Assembly: GCA_021323855.1 (NCBI GenBank)
Contig: JAJPKE010000033.1
Location: forward strand, 1 to 56,197
Source of the DNA: Chloroflexota bacterium
Lineage (GTDB): Bacteria > Chloroflexota > Ktedonobacteria > Ktedonobacterales > JADMIN01
DNA: 56,197 nucleotides
Reading direction: 5' to 3'
Shown: in pieces, positions 42,850 through 49,903 of the stretch
Layout: each line of letters starts with the position of its first letter
Position numbering within the stretch: the first letter of the stretch is position 1
The notes under the pieces: model-generated
Told to the model about the DNA's origin: nothing
Database searches by the model: none
What the model saw: only the letters and a program-made list of their open reading frames with translations
Made by a program: the position numbers and the translations under genes

Positions 42850-43733
42850 TCGAGTCCTCCTTCGCGGGTGTCGGCGCCAACAAGTTGCAGGAAGATATCT
42901 TCGAGGCTGCGGTTCTCTGCGCCGGAGCCGCCCGCGCGGGCGCGTAGCTCCGCCAGCGTACCCTCGGCCACCAACGTGCCGCCCTGGATGATGCCGACGC
43001 GCGTGCAGAGGCGTTCCACCACCTCCATGATATGCGAGCTAAAGAAGATCGTGGTGCCGCTGGCCGTCAGATCGCGCAGGATATTGCGAATGACGCGCGA
43101 GCTAACTGGATCAATGCCCTCGAACGGCTCATCCAGGAAGAGGACCTGTGGCCGGTGGATCAGCGCGGCGGCCAGCGAGACCTTCTTGCGCATGCCCACC
43201 GAATAATCCACCACCAGCTTGTCGGCGTCGTCTGCCAGCATCAGCACATTGAGCAGCGAGTTGGTGCGGTGGCGCACCTCATCTTTGGGGATGTCGTAGA
43301 GCCTGCCGGCGAACTCGATCAGTTCGCGCCCGCTGAGGCGCTCATAGAGGTTGAGTTGTTCCGGCAGCACGCCCATCGCTGCCTTAGCAGCCAGCGGATC
43401 ACGCCAGACATCCACGCCACCGATGAAGGCCGTTCCAGAGGTCGGGCGCAGCAAGCCGACCATCATCTTAATGGTGGTGGATTTGCCGGCGCCATTCGGC
43501 CCCAAAAAGCCAAAAAACTCACCGCGTCGCACCGCCAGATTCAGGCCATTGACAGCAACCTTCTGCCCAAAGGTCTTGGTGAGTCCCCAGGTGGCAATGG
43601 CGGCATCCGCTGGCGGAAACACCGCCGGAGCGGGCGCAACGAAACCAGGCTGTGGCGCCGGGGACATCGGCGGCATCGGTGGCGTAGGTTGCGGAGTCCA
43701 TTGGCCCGAAGGCGCGGGTGTATCGGTGTTCAT
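42837..43733 (-). CDS. ABC transporter ATP-binding protein
   Basis: A 298-residue ATPase: Walker A GPNGAGKST, Q-loop region PEQLNLYERLSG, signature YSVGMRKKVSLAAAL, Walker B VLFLDEPFEGID and switch His in FSSHIMEVVERL. The signature reads YSVGM where LSGGQ is usual, as in many drug/antibiotic-exporter ATPases. The N-terminal 40 residues are an unusual Pro/Met-rich extension (PQPTPPMPPMSPAPQPG). It is first in a two-gene exporter unit with the permease. AAGGG lies six bases before the ATG. Confidence 0.92.
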   Translation of the reverse strand: MNTDTPAPSGQWTPQPTPPMPPMSPAPQPGFVAPAPAVFPPADAAIATWGLTKTFGQKVAVNGLNLAVRRGEFFGFLGPNGAGKSTTIKMMVGLLRPTSGTAFIGGVDVWRDPLAAKAAMGVLPEQLNLYERLSGRELIEFAGRLYDIPKDEVRHRTNSLLNVLMLADDADKLVVDYSVGMRKKVSLAAALIHRPQVLFLDEPFEGIDPVSSRVIRNILRDLTASGTTIFFSSHIMEVVERLCTRVGIIQGGTLVAEGTLAELRARAGGSGAENRSLEDIFLQLVGADTREGGLEWLE

Positions 43734-43734
43734 C

Positions 43735-43752
43735 TCAATCCCTTCAATCCCT
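43735..43752. repeat. 9-bp tandem duplication at a gene start (TCAATCCCT x2)
   Basis: Read on the minus strand it is AGGGATTGA twice, directly before the ABC ATPase start codon, so the Shine-Dalgarno-like AAGGG is itself duplicated. Confidence 0.8.
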
Positions 43753-44063
43753 TATCGAAAGGCGTTGTCGGTTGATCCAGTGATCGAATAATGGAATGAT
43801 CGCAACGCTGGGAGTCGCCTGGCGCTGTTGCATCAGCGGCTCTGCGTGTTCAGCCTGGTCTGCCTGTTGGCGCTTTGACGTCGCGTGCAGATAAGCCGGG
43901 AGACTGGCCTGTTTCACTTTTCTCCGGCGCGCCTGTCACTCTGACGATTGTACCAAGATTCGCAAGAGCGCCGCAGCCCTGGAACGCTGCGTACACATCA
44001 CGCCGTATCGTGTACGTGGCAACTGATGCTGAGGTTCCATATGCGCGGTGTTGCTGTCGCTCC

Positions 44064-44093
44064 TTGAAGTTGCGGGCAGGCGTGTGGTACACT
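44064..44093 (+). promoter_or_regulatory. Probable promoter of tRNA-Arg
   Basis: TTGAAG (44064-44069), 18 bases, then TACACT (44088-44093): a good sigma-70-type promoter, with the tRNA 32 bases past the -10 box. A small hairpin GGCCATC/GATGGCC (44101-44120) lies between. No other gene is seen in 43753-44063. Confidence 0.6.
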
Positions 44094-44124
44094 GGCAGTG
44101 GGCCATCCTACACGATGGCCGCTG

Positions 44125-44196
44125 GCCCCCATAGCTCAGCGGATAGAGCACCGGCCTCCGGAGCCGGGCGCGGGCGTTCGAGTCGCCCTGGGGGCA
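44125..44196 (+). tRNA. tRNA-Arg (anticodon CCG)
   Basis: A full cloverleaf can be drawn: acceptor GCCCCCA/TGGGGGC, D-stem GCTC/GAGC, anticodon stem CCGGC/GCCGG with loop CTCCGGA (anticodon CCG, reading CGG), a 4-base variable loop GCGC, and T-stem GGGCG/CGCCC with loop TTCGAGT. The discriminator is A at 44196; CCA is not encoded. Confidence 0.93.
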
Positions 44197-44434
44197 CCCA
44201 ACGAAGACCCTAATGACCTCCGGTAAGCTCCTGTACGTCGTGGTATGCGGCGTAAAGGGGCTTTCGTTGTGTCTGTGAGCGAAAGTAAAGTTGGCGAGTG
44301 CTGTGTATGCTTGACATACACGCATTCTACCACCCATCAAGGTCAAGTCTTTAACAGGCTCTAGTCGTGGTCAATTTTTTACGCACACTTCGCCATAGCT
44401 CCCTTGACATAGTTGGACAAATGAGTGCTTGGGA
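44197..44434. other. Intergenic stretch with small hairpins
   Basis: It holds CTTTCG/CGAAAG (around 44261-44285) and a perfect GTGTATG-CTTGA-CATACAC hairpin (44303-44321), and a T6 run near 44375. They may end the tRNA transcript or the minus-strand lacI transcript. No gene is seen. Confidence 0.4.
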
Positions 44435-45445
44435 TCAAGAGATTCTAGCAGTTGATTGGCGCACGATGAGATGAGGGTTGGTAAGGATCTTGATAGGCTC
44501 TTCGGAAGCGCCCATTCTTTTTCCCTGAATACGCCGCAGCAATAGTTCCGTGGCGGTGCGGGCCAGCTCTAACTTCGGGATGCTGATCGTTGTCAACGGT
44601 GGATGAGCATGAGCCGCCTGGCTGATATCGTCTACCCCGACGACAGCAATATCATGCGGCACAGCTAACCCTTTGTGAGTGATCGCCTCGATGGCACCCA
44701 AGGCCATCCAGTCGTTCCCTGCAAAGATTGCTGTTGGCGGCTGGGGCAGAGCTAGAAATGCCAGTCCCGCTTGATATCCGCTCTCGAAAGACGAATCTCC
44801 CTGGCGGATATACTCCTGGGGAGCGGCAAGTCCCGCTTGCGCCAGCGCGGTCTCGAACCCCTGGCGCCGGGTCCATTGGACAGGCTCTTCCACAATCATT
44901 GCAATGCGACGATGACCACATTCCAGCAGATGGCGTGTTGCCAGTTCGCCGGCCAGGCGAAAATCAATATCTACAAGAGGCAGGCGCTGAGCACGCGGAT
45001 CCTGGTTCCAAACGCACAACACCACCGCTTTGCCGGCATCAGCCAGCGCCAGCACGTCGGTAATGTCGGCGGCCATATCCATTACGATGAAGCCATCCAC
45101 CCAGCGGCTTGCCATGCGCTCGAGGTGCCGCCGCCCTTCTTCCGGCGATTGGTGCGTCATGCTCAAGAGTAACTGGTAGTCATGCCGGTCTGCGGCGCGT
45201 TCGACCTCCTCAACGACTTCGGCAAAAAATGGATTCGAAATAGTTGGAACCACCAGAGCCAACGTGGAGGTTTTGCCCTGGGCCAGCCCACGCGCCACCA
45301 GATTGGGCCGATAGCCTAATTCTTCAATGGCTTCAAGGACGCGCGCTCGCGTTTTCGCGCTTACAGGTACACGCTGGGTAATCACGTTGGACACCGTTGC
45401 TGTGGTTACTTTGGCCCGGCGTGCCACATCTGAGATCGTTGTCAT
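44435..45445 (-). CDS. LacI family transcriptional regulator, probable repressor of the pentose operon
   Basis: A 336-residue LacI protein: HTH TTISDVARRAKVTTATVSNVI, hinge RPNLVARGLAQGKT and sugar-binding domain (LALVVPTISNPFFAEVVEEVERAA; TAIFAGNDWMALGAIEAI; VAVVGVDDISQAAHAHPPLTTI). The ATG at 45445 is chosen because family proteins begin near there. The reading frame stays open to a GTG at 45478 that overlaps the iscB stop as GTGA, so an 11-residue longer, translationally coupled form is possible. It faces away from the araB-like operon across the IscB insertion; the palindromes at 47272-47301 are its likely site. Confidence 0.93.
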   Translation of the reverse strand: MTTISDVARRAKVTTATVSNVITQRVPVSAKTRARVLEAIEELGYRPNLVARGLAQGKTSTLALVVPTISNPFFAEVVEEVERAADRHDYQLLLSMTHQSPEEGRRHLERMASRWVDGFIVMDMAADITDVLALADAGKAVVLCVWNQDPRAQRLPLVDIDFRLAGELATRHLLECGHRRIAMIVEEPVQWTRRQGFETALAQAGLAAPQEYIRQGDSSFESGYQAGLAFLALPQPPTAIFAGNDWMALGAIEAITHKGLAVPHDIAVVGVDDISQAAHAHPPLTTISIPKLELARTATELLLRRIQGKRMGASEEPIKILTNPHLIVRQSTARIS

Positions 45446-45474
45446 CAAAATATTTGGCACGGAGACCCCGGCGT

Positions 45475-46812
45475 TCACGCCTGGGGAGGAAGCGCCGCTC
45501 CTTTCTTCCCGGTCTGTCTATTCTGCCCATTCGCGTAGGTGTAGGTATAGCCGTCCGCTCGGTGGAGCGGCTGACAATAGCGATAATGAATGCCCTGGAT
45601 GGTGCCACTAGGGGTTTTGAGATTGCAGGAGCCACTGGCGCGAATGGCCAGACGCCCGACATAGGTGCCAGCCTTTTTACTGGTGGTGGGCACGACTGCT
45701 CGCACCAGATCTCCGGTACGGAAGCCCCCCACCACACTGGTGGCCTTTGGGGCTTTGTCGGGAAATCCTGCCCCATTGGTGCGACACATCTGCCGACTAT
45801 GCCGACCAGTTGCCGTGATGAGCAATGGGGAAGTACATGAGACGCCAGTGATGGTAAGGGTAGCGGGCGTACTCGTTCCAACGCAGGCCGCATCAAGCCA
45901 ATGCGTCTTTGGCAGGCTTCGTTGCGTGCGGTTCCATTTCGTCAGACCACCGCTGCCCGTCTCGAGTGGCAGCCCAGTCGCTTTCAGCCGTTGGTAGAGC
46001 GTCCAGCGCGTACTATTGACGGCTGCCGCGTCTTTTAAGGGTTGCTTTGCTCTCGCTTGAATCTCAGGGTGGCCGAACTCAGTAGCGGTTTGGGTGCCTT
46101 TGGCGGTGTTACACGGCTCACACGCCAGCGTGAGATTGCTGATACGATTCGAGCCGCCGCGTGCTTTCGGGATGATATGCTCGATTTGCAAGGGTACGTT
46201 GGTCGCCCCGCAATAGGCACAGCGCCGTTGCCACTTCTCCAAGAGATATTCGCGCACTTCATAGCCAGCGAGTTCCCCTTGTTGATACTCTACCCCACTG
46301 ATTCCCGCATGCTGCATGAGGTGGGTATCAAACCTGACCAGTTCCATACTGATCGCCTGAATAGGACACAACCGTTGCAATCGCGCTGTCCAGGTGAGGA
46401 TGTTCTGGACGCGACTTTCCAGCGATGGCGGTACCCAACCATCAGGCGTGCGACGATTAGCAAAGCGTGCTGGGCGATACCGGGTGTTTCGACGACGACG
46501 GCTGCGTCTACACGCGCGCCGTTGATCCAGGCGTTCTTTGACCTGCTGACTGCGATGCGTGATTTCGGCTGCCGCTACTACCTGCCCGCTGGCATCGTTG
46601 ACGATAGCGACGCCAGTGATCCTGCTGCCTGGGTCAAATTTCAACCGTAATGGCTCTACGGGCACAGTGGGCAATGCCCGTTTCAAGATGATAGTGAACG
46701 GATAGCGCCGCCAGACTGCTGCTTGCCCAGCGGTCAAGAGCCTTCTGGCTTGCCCTGGATGGACCGGATTCAGCGGGCGCTTTTGTGTGTCGATTACAAA
46801 CACATGCGACAT
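45475..46812 (-). CDS. iscB: IscB RNA-guided nuclease
   Basis: A 445-residue IscB with all its parts. The N-terminal PLMP-type domain reads VFVIDTQKRPLNP. RuvC-I is KFDPGSRITGVAIV (Asp60). An Arg-rich bridge helix follows (LDQRRACRRSRRRRNTRYR). RuvC-II is AISMELVRFD (Glu157), HNH is CAYCGATNVPLQIEHIIPKARGGSNRISNL (His212) with the second Cys pair ACEPC, and RuvC-III contains HWLDAACVG (Asp307). A C-terminal target-adjacent-motif part of about 120 residues completes it. Catalytic residues look intact, so both nuclease domains should be active. The ATG at 46812 is chosen since IscB proteins begin a few residues before VFVID; the frame extends to 46851. No transposase gene is near. Confidence 0.93.
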   Translation of the reverse strand: MSHVFVIDTQKRPLNPVHPGQARRLLTAGQAAVWRRYPFTIILKRALPTVPVEPLRLKFDPGSRITGVAIVNDASGQVVAAAEITHRSQQVKERLDQRRACRRSRRRRNTRYRPARFANRRTPDGWVPPSLESRVQNILTWTARLQRLCPIQAISMELVRFDTHLMQHAGISGVEYQQGELAGYEVREYLLEKWQRRCAYCGATNVPLQIEHIIPKARGGSNRISNLTLACEPCNTAKGTQTATEFGHPEIQARAKQPLKDAAAVNSTRWTLYQRLKATGLPLETGSGGLTKWNRTQRSLPKTHWLDAACVGTSTPATLTITGVSCTSPLLITATGRHSRQMCRTNGAGFPDKAPKATSVVGGFRTGDLVRAVVPTTSKKAGTYVGRLAIRASGSCNLKTPSGTIQGIHYRYCQPLHRADGYTYTYANGQNRQTGKKGAALPPQA

Positions 46813-47095
46813 ACGATAAACAACCTTCCGTTTGCCCACGCTTGCCCGCATGGGCCTCTGGTTGCCTTACGACTCCCAGGTCATGTTCCCCTCGACAAAG
46901 TTAGTGGGAGGTTTCTTTGACAACAGCACTGGCTCGAACCCTGTCCGCCTGTTTAACCATTGTCCGCAGAGCGTGAGACTGAGGTGCCATCCCACGGTGC
47001 CTATTGTTGTATTCTCCCCTAACGTAGCCCGGTAAGTAGCTGGCTACTCCTGGCTGAGTCTGGTCAGATTCGGGCAGGTGTTGGTTGCCCTTCAC
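46813..47095 (-). ncRNA. Candidate omega RNA (HEARO RNA) of IscB
   Basis: IscB omega RNAs are encoded directly upstream of the gene, with the guide at the 5' end. Here about 280 bases on the minus strand, without a gene, hold several pairings: GGGCA/TGCCC near the presumed 5' end, GTAGCC/GGCTAC (around 47027-47048), CTCCCA/TGGGAG in the part nearest the gene (about 46872-46909), CAAAG/CTTTG overlapping it, and GCCCATGC/GCGTGGGC (with one wobble) running into the frame before the start. A GGGTTCGAGCC segment lies mid-way. The precise ends, and so the guide, are not determinable by eye. Confidence 0.6.
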
Positions 47096-47166
47096 ATGCC
47101 TCTAGCTTTCGCTATGGGGTGTCTGACGCAATCCTAATGCTTGATAGGTAAAGGCTTCTACGCTCT

Positions 47167-47196
47167 ATCATACGCACTCCATACTTCAATAGCAAA
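47167..47196 (-). promoter_or_regulatory. Possible minus-strand promoter into the IscB/lacI transcript
   Basis: On the minus strand TTTGCT (47196-47191), 18 bases and TATGAT (47172-47167) are a possible promoter. It would have been close to lacI before the insertion and would now read through omega RNA, iscB and lacI. Confidence 0.35.
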
Positions 47197-47240
47197 TTCC
47201 CCCTTGTTGCTGAAGCCGCTGGCAAGCTCTTAACACGCCC

Positions 47241-47269
47241 TTGACAAGCCACCCACCCATCAGTATACT
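47241..47269 (+). promoter_or_regulatory. Near-consensus promoter of the pentose operon
   Basis: TTGACA (47241-47246), a spacer of exactly 17 bases, and TATACT (47264-47269). The transcription start would fall about 47276, inside the LacI-type palindrome. Confidence 0.85.
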
Positions 47270-47271
47270 TC

Positions 47272-47301
47272 ATTTAACCGATTAAATATAAGCGGTTAAA
47301 T
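47272..47301. promoter_or_regulatory. Double LacI-type operator overlapping the transcription start
   Basis: ATTTAACCGATTAAAT (47272-47287) and ATATAAGCGGTTAAAT (47286-47301) are two similar near-palindromes in opposite orientation. The outer bases also form a perfect inverted repeat, CATTTAACCG (47271-47280) with CGGTTAAATG (47293-47302). The position just behind the -10 box is that of a repressor site. Confidence 0.75.
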
Positions 47302-47302
47302 G

Positions 47303-47513
47303 AACGACAACCGGGCAACTACCAGCATGGAGTTGCTCAGATCATGTCTAGCCTTCTGGTTGGTCCCTCTCAGTGCATTGGGAGCAGATTGCTGTCTCCT
47401 CCCAGTATTCGCGCATCCGAAACCCAACGATCACGGTGCAACGGCTTCGTTAGAGACAAGAGATACAAGTCGCTCTTCTTCAGAGAAGCAACGGCGCTTT
47501 TGAGGTCGGAAGT
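47303..47513 (+). other. Leader of the pentose operon
   Basis: About 210 bases of untranslated leader between the operator and the kinase start. A 67-codon frame begins at 47300 but lacks a ribosome site and recognisable content, so I do not call it a gene. Confidence 0.45.
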
Positions 47514-49202
47514 ATGTTTACCATAGGGGTAGATTTCGGAACAGAATCTGGCCGGGCGCTCCTTGTTGACGTGCGTAATGGGCGCGAGCTCGCCAGCGCG
47601 GTCCATACCTATGCACACGGAGTAATAGACAAGCATTTGCCCAGGGATTCGGTATCTCTGCCACCTGACTGGGCATTGCAGGATCCCGCGGATTATCTTG
47701 CTGTCTTCCAGAACGCTGTGCCAAGCGTGGTGCAGCAGAGCGGCGTTGATCCGAAAGAGATCGTTGGCATTGGCATTGATTTTACCTCCTGTACCATGTT
47801 GCCTACCCTGCGCGACGGGACACCGCTTTGCTTTCTGGATCAATGGCGCATGCACCCCCATGCCTGGGTGAAGCTCTGGAAGCATCACGCCGCCCAACCG
47901 CAGGCAGACCAGATCAATGCGCTTGGGCAGGCGCGCGGCGAGGAATGGGTACGGCGCTATGGCGGGAAATATTCCAGTGAATGGTTCTTCAGCAAGGCCT
48001 TGCAGATTCTTCAGGAAGACGCTGAGATCTATGCCGCCAGCGAGCGCTTCATCGAGGCCGCCGATTGGGTGGTATGGCAACTGACAGGCGTGGAAACGCG
48101 CAATATTTGCACCGCTGGCTACAAGGCAATGGTCATTGATGGGCGCTTTCCCTCGCGCGACTTTTTCGCCGCCCTCGATCCTCGTTTTGCCGATATTACC
48201 GAGACCAGGATGAGCAACCATTTCATGCCCCTGGGCGCTTGCGCTGGCCGACTCACTGAAGAGGCTGCCGCCTGGACGGGCTTAATGCCGGGCATTGCCG
48301 TAGCGGTTGCCAATGTGGATGCCCATGTAACTGCTCCGGCGGTGCGAGTCACCGAGCCGGGGCATATGGTGATGATTATGGGCACCTCCACCTGCGACAT
48401 CTTGATCGGAGACTCGCTGCAAGAGGTCGAGGGCATGTGTGGTGTCGTGCAGGGTGGTGTCTTACCAGACACCTATGGCTATGAAGCCGGGCAGAGCGGT
48501 GTCGGTGATATTTTTGCCTGGTGTGTCGAGCATATCGTCCCCCCTGCGTATCATGATCGCGCCAGAGTGGATGGTCTTGACCTGCATACGCTGTTGGAAC
48601 GCGAGGCGGCGCTTGTGCCGCCAGGCGCATCGGGCTTGCTTGCGCTAGATTGGTGGAATGGCAACCGCTCAACCCTCGTAGATGCTGACCTGTCGGGTTT
48701 GCTGCTGGGGATGACGCTGACAACCAGCGCACCGGAAATCTATCGAGCGCTTATTGAGGCAACGGCATACGGCACGCGCAAAATCATCGAAGCCTTCGAG
48801 CGCAGTGGACTCCCCATCCATGATCTGGTTGCTGCCGGAGGGCTGCCGGAGAAAAATGCGCTGCTGGTCCAAATCTACGCCGATGTGAGCGGCAAACCCA
48901 TCGCGCTGTCTGGTTCTCCTCAAGCACCTGCGCTCGGCTCGGCAATGCACGCAGCAGTGGCTGCTGGATGCCATCCCGACATCCGTGCGGCAGCCGAAGT
49001 GATGGGCAAGCTGAAGCCTGAGGTGGTCAATCCGATTCCCGCGCATCAGCGTGTCTATGAGCGTCTCTATGCTGACTACGCGATCCTGCACGATTACTTT
49101 GGTCGCGGGGTGAACGACGTTATGAAACGGCTGAAGCGGTTGCGCCTTGAGGCATTCGGCAGCCAGCAACCATCTAACGGTTCTCTGCCCCAGGAGGCAT
49201 GA
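47514..49202 (+). CDS. araB: Ribulokinase (FGGY family)
   Basis: A 562-residue sugar kinase with AraB layout and length. N-terminal phosphate motif: GVDFGTESGRALLVD. Later landmarks: GIDFTSCTMLPTLRDGTPL, the Trp-rich substrate region WRMHPHAWVKLWKHHAAQPQAD, YGGKYSSEWFFSKALQIL, EAADWVVWQLTG, IMGTSTCDILIG and the C-terminal ATP motif VAAGGLPEKNALLVQIYADVSGKPI. It phosphorylates L-ribulose to L-ribulose 5-phosphate with ATP. It is the first gene of the operon, after the LacI operator and 210-base leader, and before araD. Confidence 0.93.
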   Translation: MFTIGVDFGTESGRALLVDVRNGRELASAVHTYAHGVIDKHLPRDSVSLPPDWALQDPADYLAVFQNAVPSVVQQSGVDPKEIVGIGIDFTSCTMLPTLRDGTPLCFLDQWRMHPHAWVKLWKHHAAQPQADQINALGQARGEEWVRRYGGKYSSEWFFSKALQILQEDAEIYAASERFIEAADWVVWQLTGVETRNICTAGYKAMVIDGRFPSRDFFAALDPRFADITETRMSNHFMPLGACAGRLTEEAAAWTGLMPGIAVAVANVDAHVTAPAVRVTEPGHMVMIMGTSTCDILIGDSLQEVEGMCGVVQGGVLPDTYGYEAGQSGVGDIFAWCVEHIVPPAYHDRARVDGLDLHTLLEREAALVPPGASGLLALDWWNGNRSTLVDADLSGLLLGMTLTTSAPEIYRALIEATAYGTRKIIEAFERSGLPIHDLVAAGGLPEKNALLVQIYADVSGKPIALSGSPQAPALGSAMHAAVAAGCHPDIRAAAEVMGKLKPEVVNPIPAHQRVYERLYADYAILHDYFGRGVNDVMKRLKRLRLEAFGSQQPSNGSLPQEA

Positions 49203-49234
49203 TGAGGCGTGATGATAACGAAGGGATCTAACCT

Positions 49235-49903
49235 ATGCTCCTGACCGGCCTGCGTGAGGAGGTCTGTGCGCTCCATCGTCTGTTGCCGGGCAACCACCTG
49301 GTTGCCTGGACCAGCGGCAATATCAGCGCCCGTGACCCCGACACGCAGTTCATTGTCATCAAGCCGAGCGGCATCAAATATGACGCGCTGACGCCGGAAA
49401 ACATGGTGGTCGTAGATTGCGATGGCGCCGTCGTTGAGGGACGATACACGCCTTCGTCCGATACCGCGTCACATTGCTATCTCTACCGGCGCCTCCCACA
49501 CATTCATGGAGTTGTCCATACCCATTCGCGGTATGCCACTGCTTTTGCCGCGGTGGGGAAGAGCATCCCCTGTGTGTTGACGGCGATTGCCGACGAGTTT
49601 GGCGGGGCAATTCCCTGTGGCGGGTTTGCTCCTATCGGGGGAGAAGAGATTGGACAGCAGATTGTTTCCATCCTCGAAACCAGCAAAAGCCCGGCAGTGC
49701 TGCTGCAAAATCACGGCGTTTTTACCATTGGCGCTTCGCCGGAAGCTGCGGTGAAAGCCGCGATCATGGTCGAAGACGTTGCTGCCACGGTTTGGCATGC
49801 GCTGCAACTCGGCCAGCCCGTGCCCATTCCTGATGACATGATAGCCCGGCTGCACCACCGCTATACCACTGTGTATGGGCAGGCTGAGGAGGTTCCCCGA
49901 TGA
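49235..49903 (+). CDS. araD: L-ribulose-5-phosphate 4-epimerase
   Basis: A 222-residue class II aldolase/epimerase with AraD features: SGNISARD, KPSG, SSDTASH and the metal-binding residues Asp76, His95, His97 (HGVVHTHSRYATAF) and His160 (LLQNHGVF). The spacing of the first three is as in E. coli AraD. It converts L-ribulose 5-phosphate to D-xylulose 5-phosphate, feeding the pentose phosphate pathway. It is 32 bases behind araB and overlaps the next gene by 4 bases (ATGA). Fuculose-phosphate aldolase is the alternative in this fold, but the araB neighbour favours AraD. Confidence 0.92.
   Translation: MLLTGLREEVCALHRLLPGNHLVAWTSGNISARDPDTQFIVIKPSGIKYDALTPENMVVVDCDGAVVEGRYTPSSDTASHCYLYRRLPHIHGVVHTHSRYATAFAAVGKSIPCVLTAIADEFGGAIPCGGFAPIGGEEIGQQIVSILETSKSPAVLLQNHGVFTIGASPEAAVKAAIMVEDVAATVWHALQLGQPVPIPDDMIARLHHRYTTVYGQAEEVPR

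Larger units (their letters stand above)
45446..47095 (-). mobile_element. IscB (IS200/IS605-related, HEARO) element without transposase
   Basis: IscB with its presumed upstream omega RNA fills the space between lacI and the pentose operon. IscB genes are normally found in IS605-type elements, often without TnpA. The left boundary is placed at GTGA (minus strand, 47095-47092), directly before a hairpin GGGCA/TGCCC, because HEARO elements are, as I recall, found after ATGA or GTGA; this is uncertain. The right boundary must lie in the 29 bases between the iscB stop and the lacI start, or inside the gene end. No terminal duplication can be identified. Confidence 0.5.

Noticed and set aside
42837..43733. 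Defence-type or self-resistance role for the ABC exporter
   Set aside because: No biosynthetic or defence genes lie next to it; only a general exporter can be supported.
46937..46950. GTTCGAGCC-type segment resembling a tRNA T-arm upstream of iscB
   Set aside because: No acceptor, D or anticodon stem could be fitted around it; it fits better within the presumed omega RNA.
47300..47503. 67-codon frame in the araB leader
   Set aside because: Its ATG lies inside the LacI operator, with no Shine-Dalgarno and no recognisable sequence; better explained as leader.
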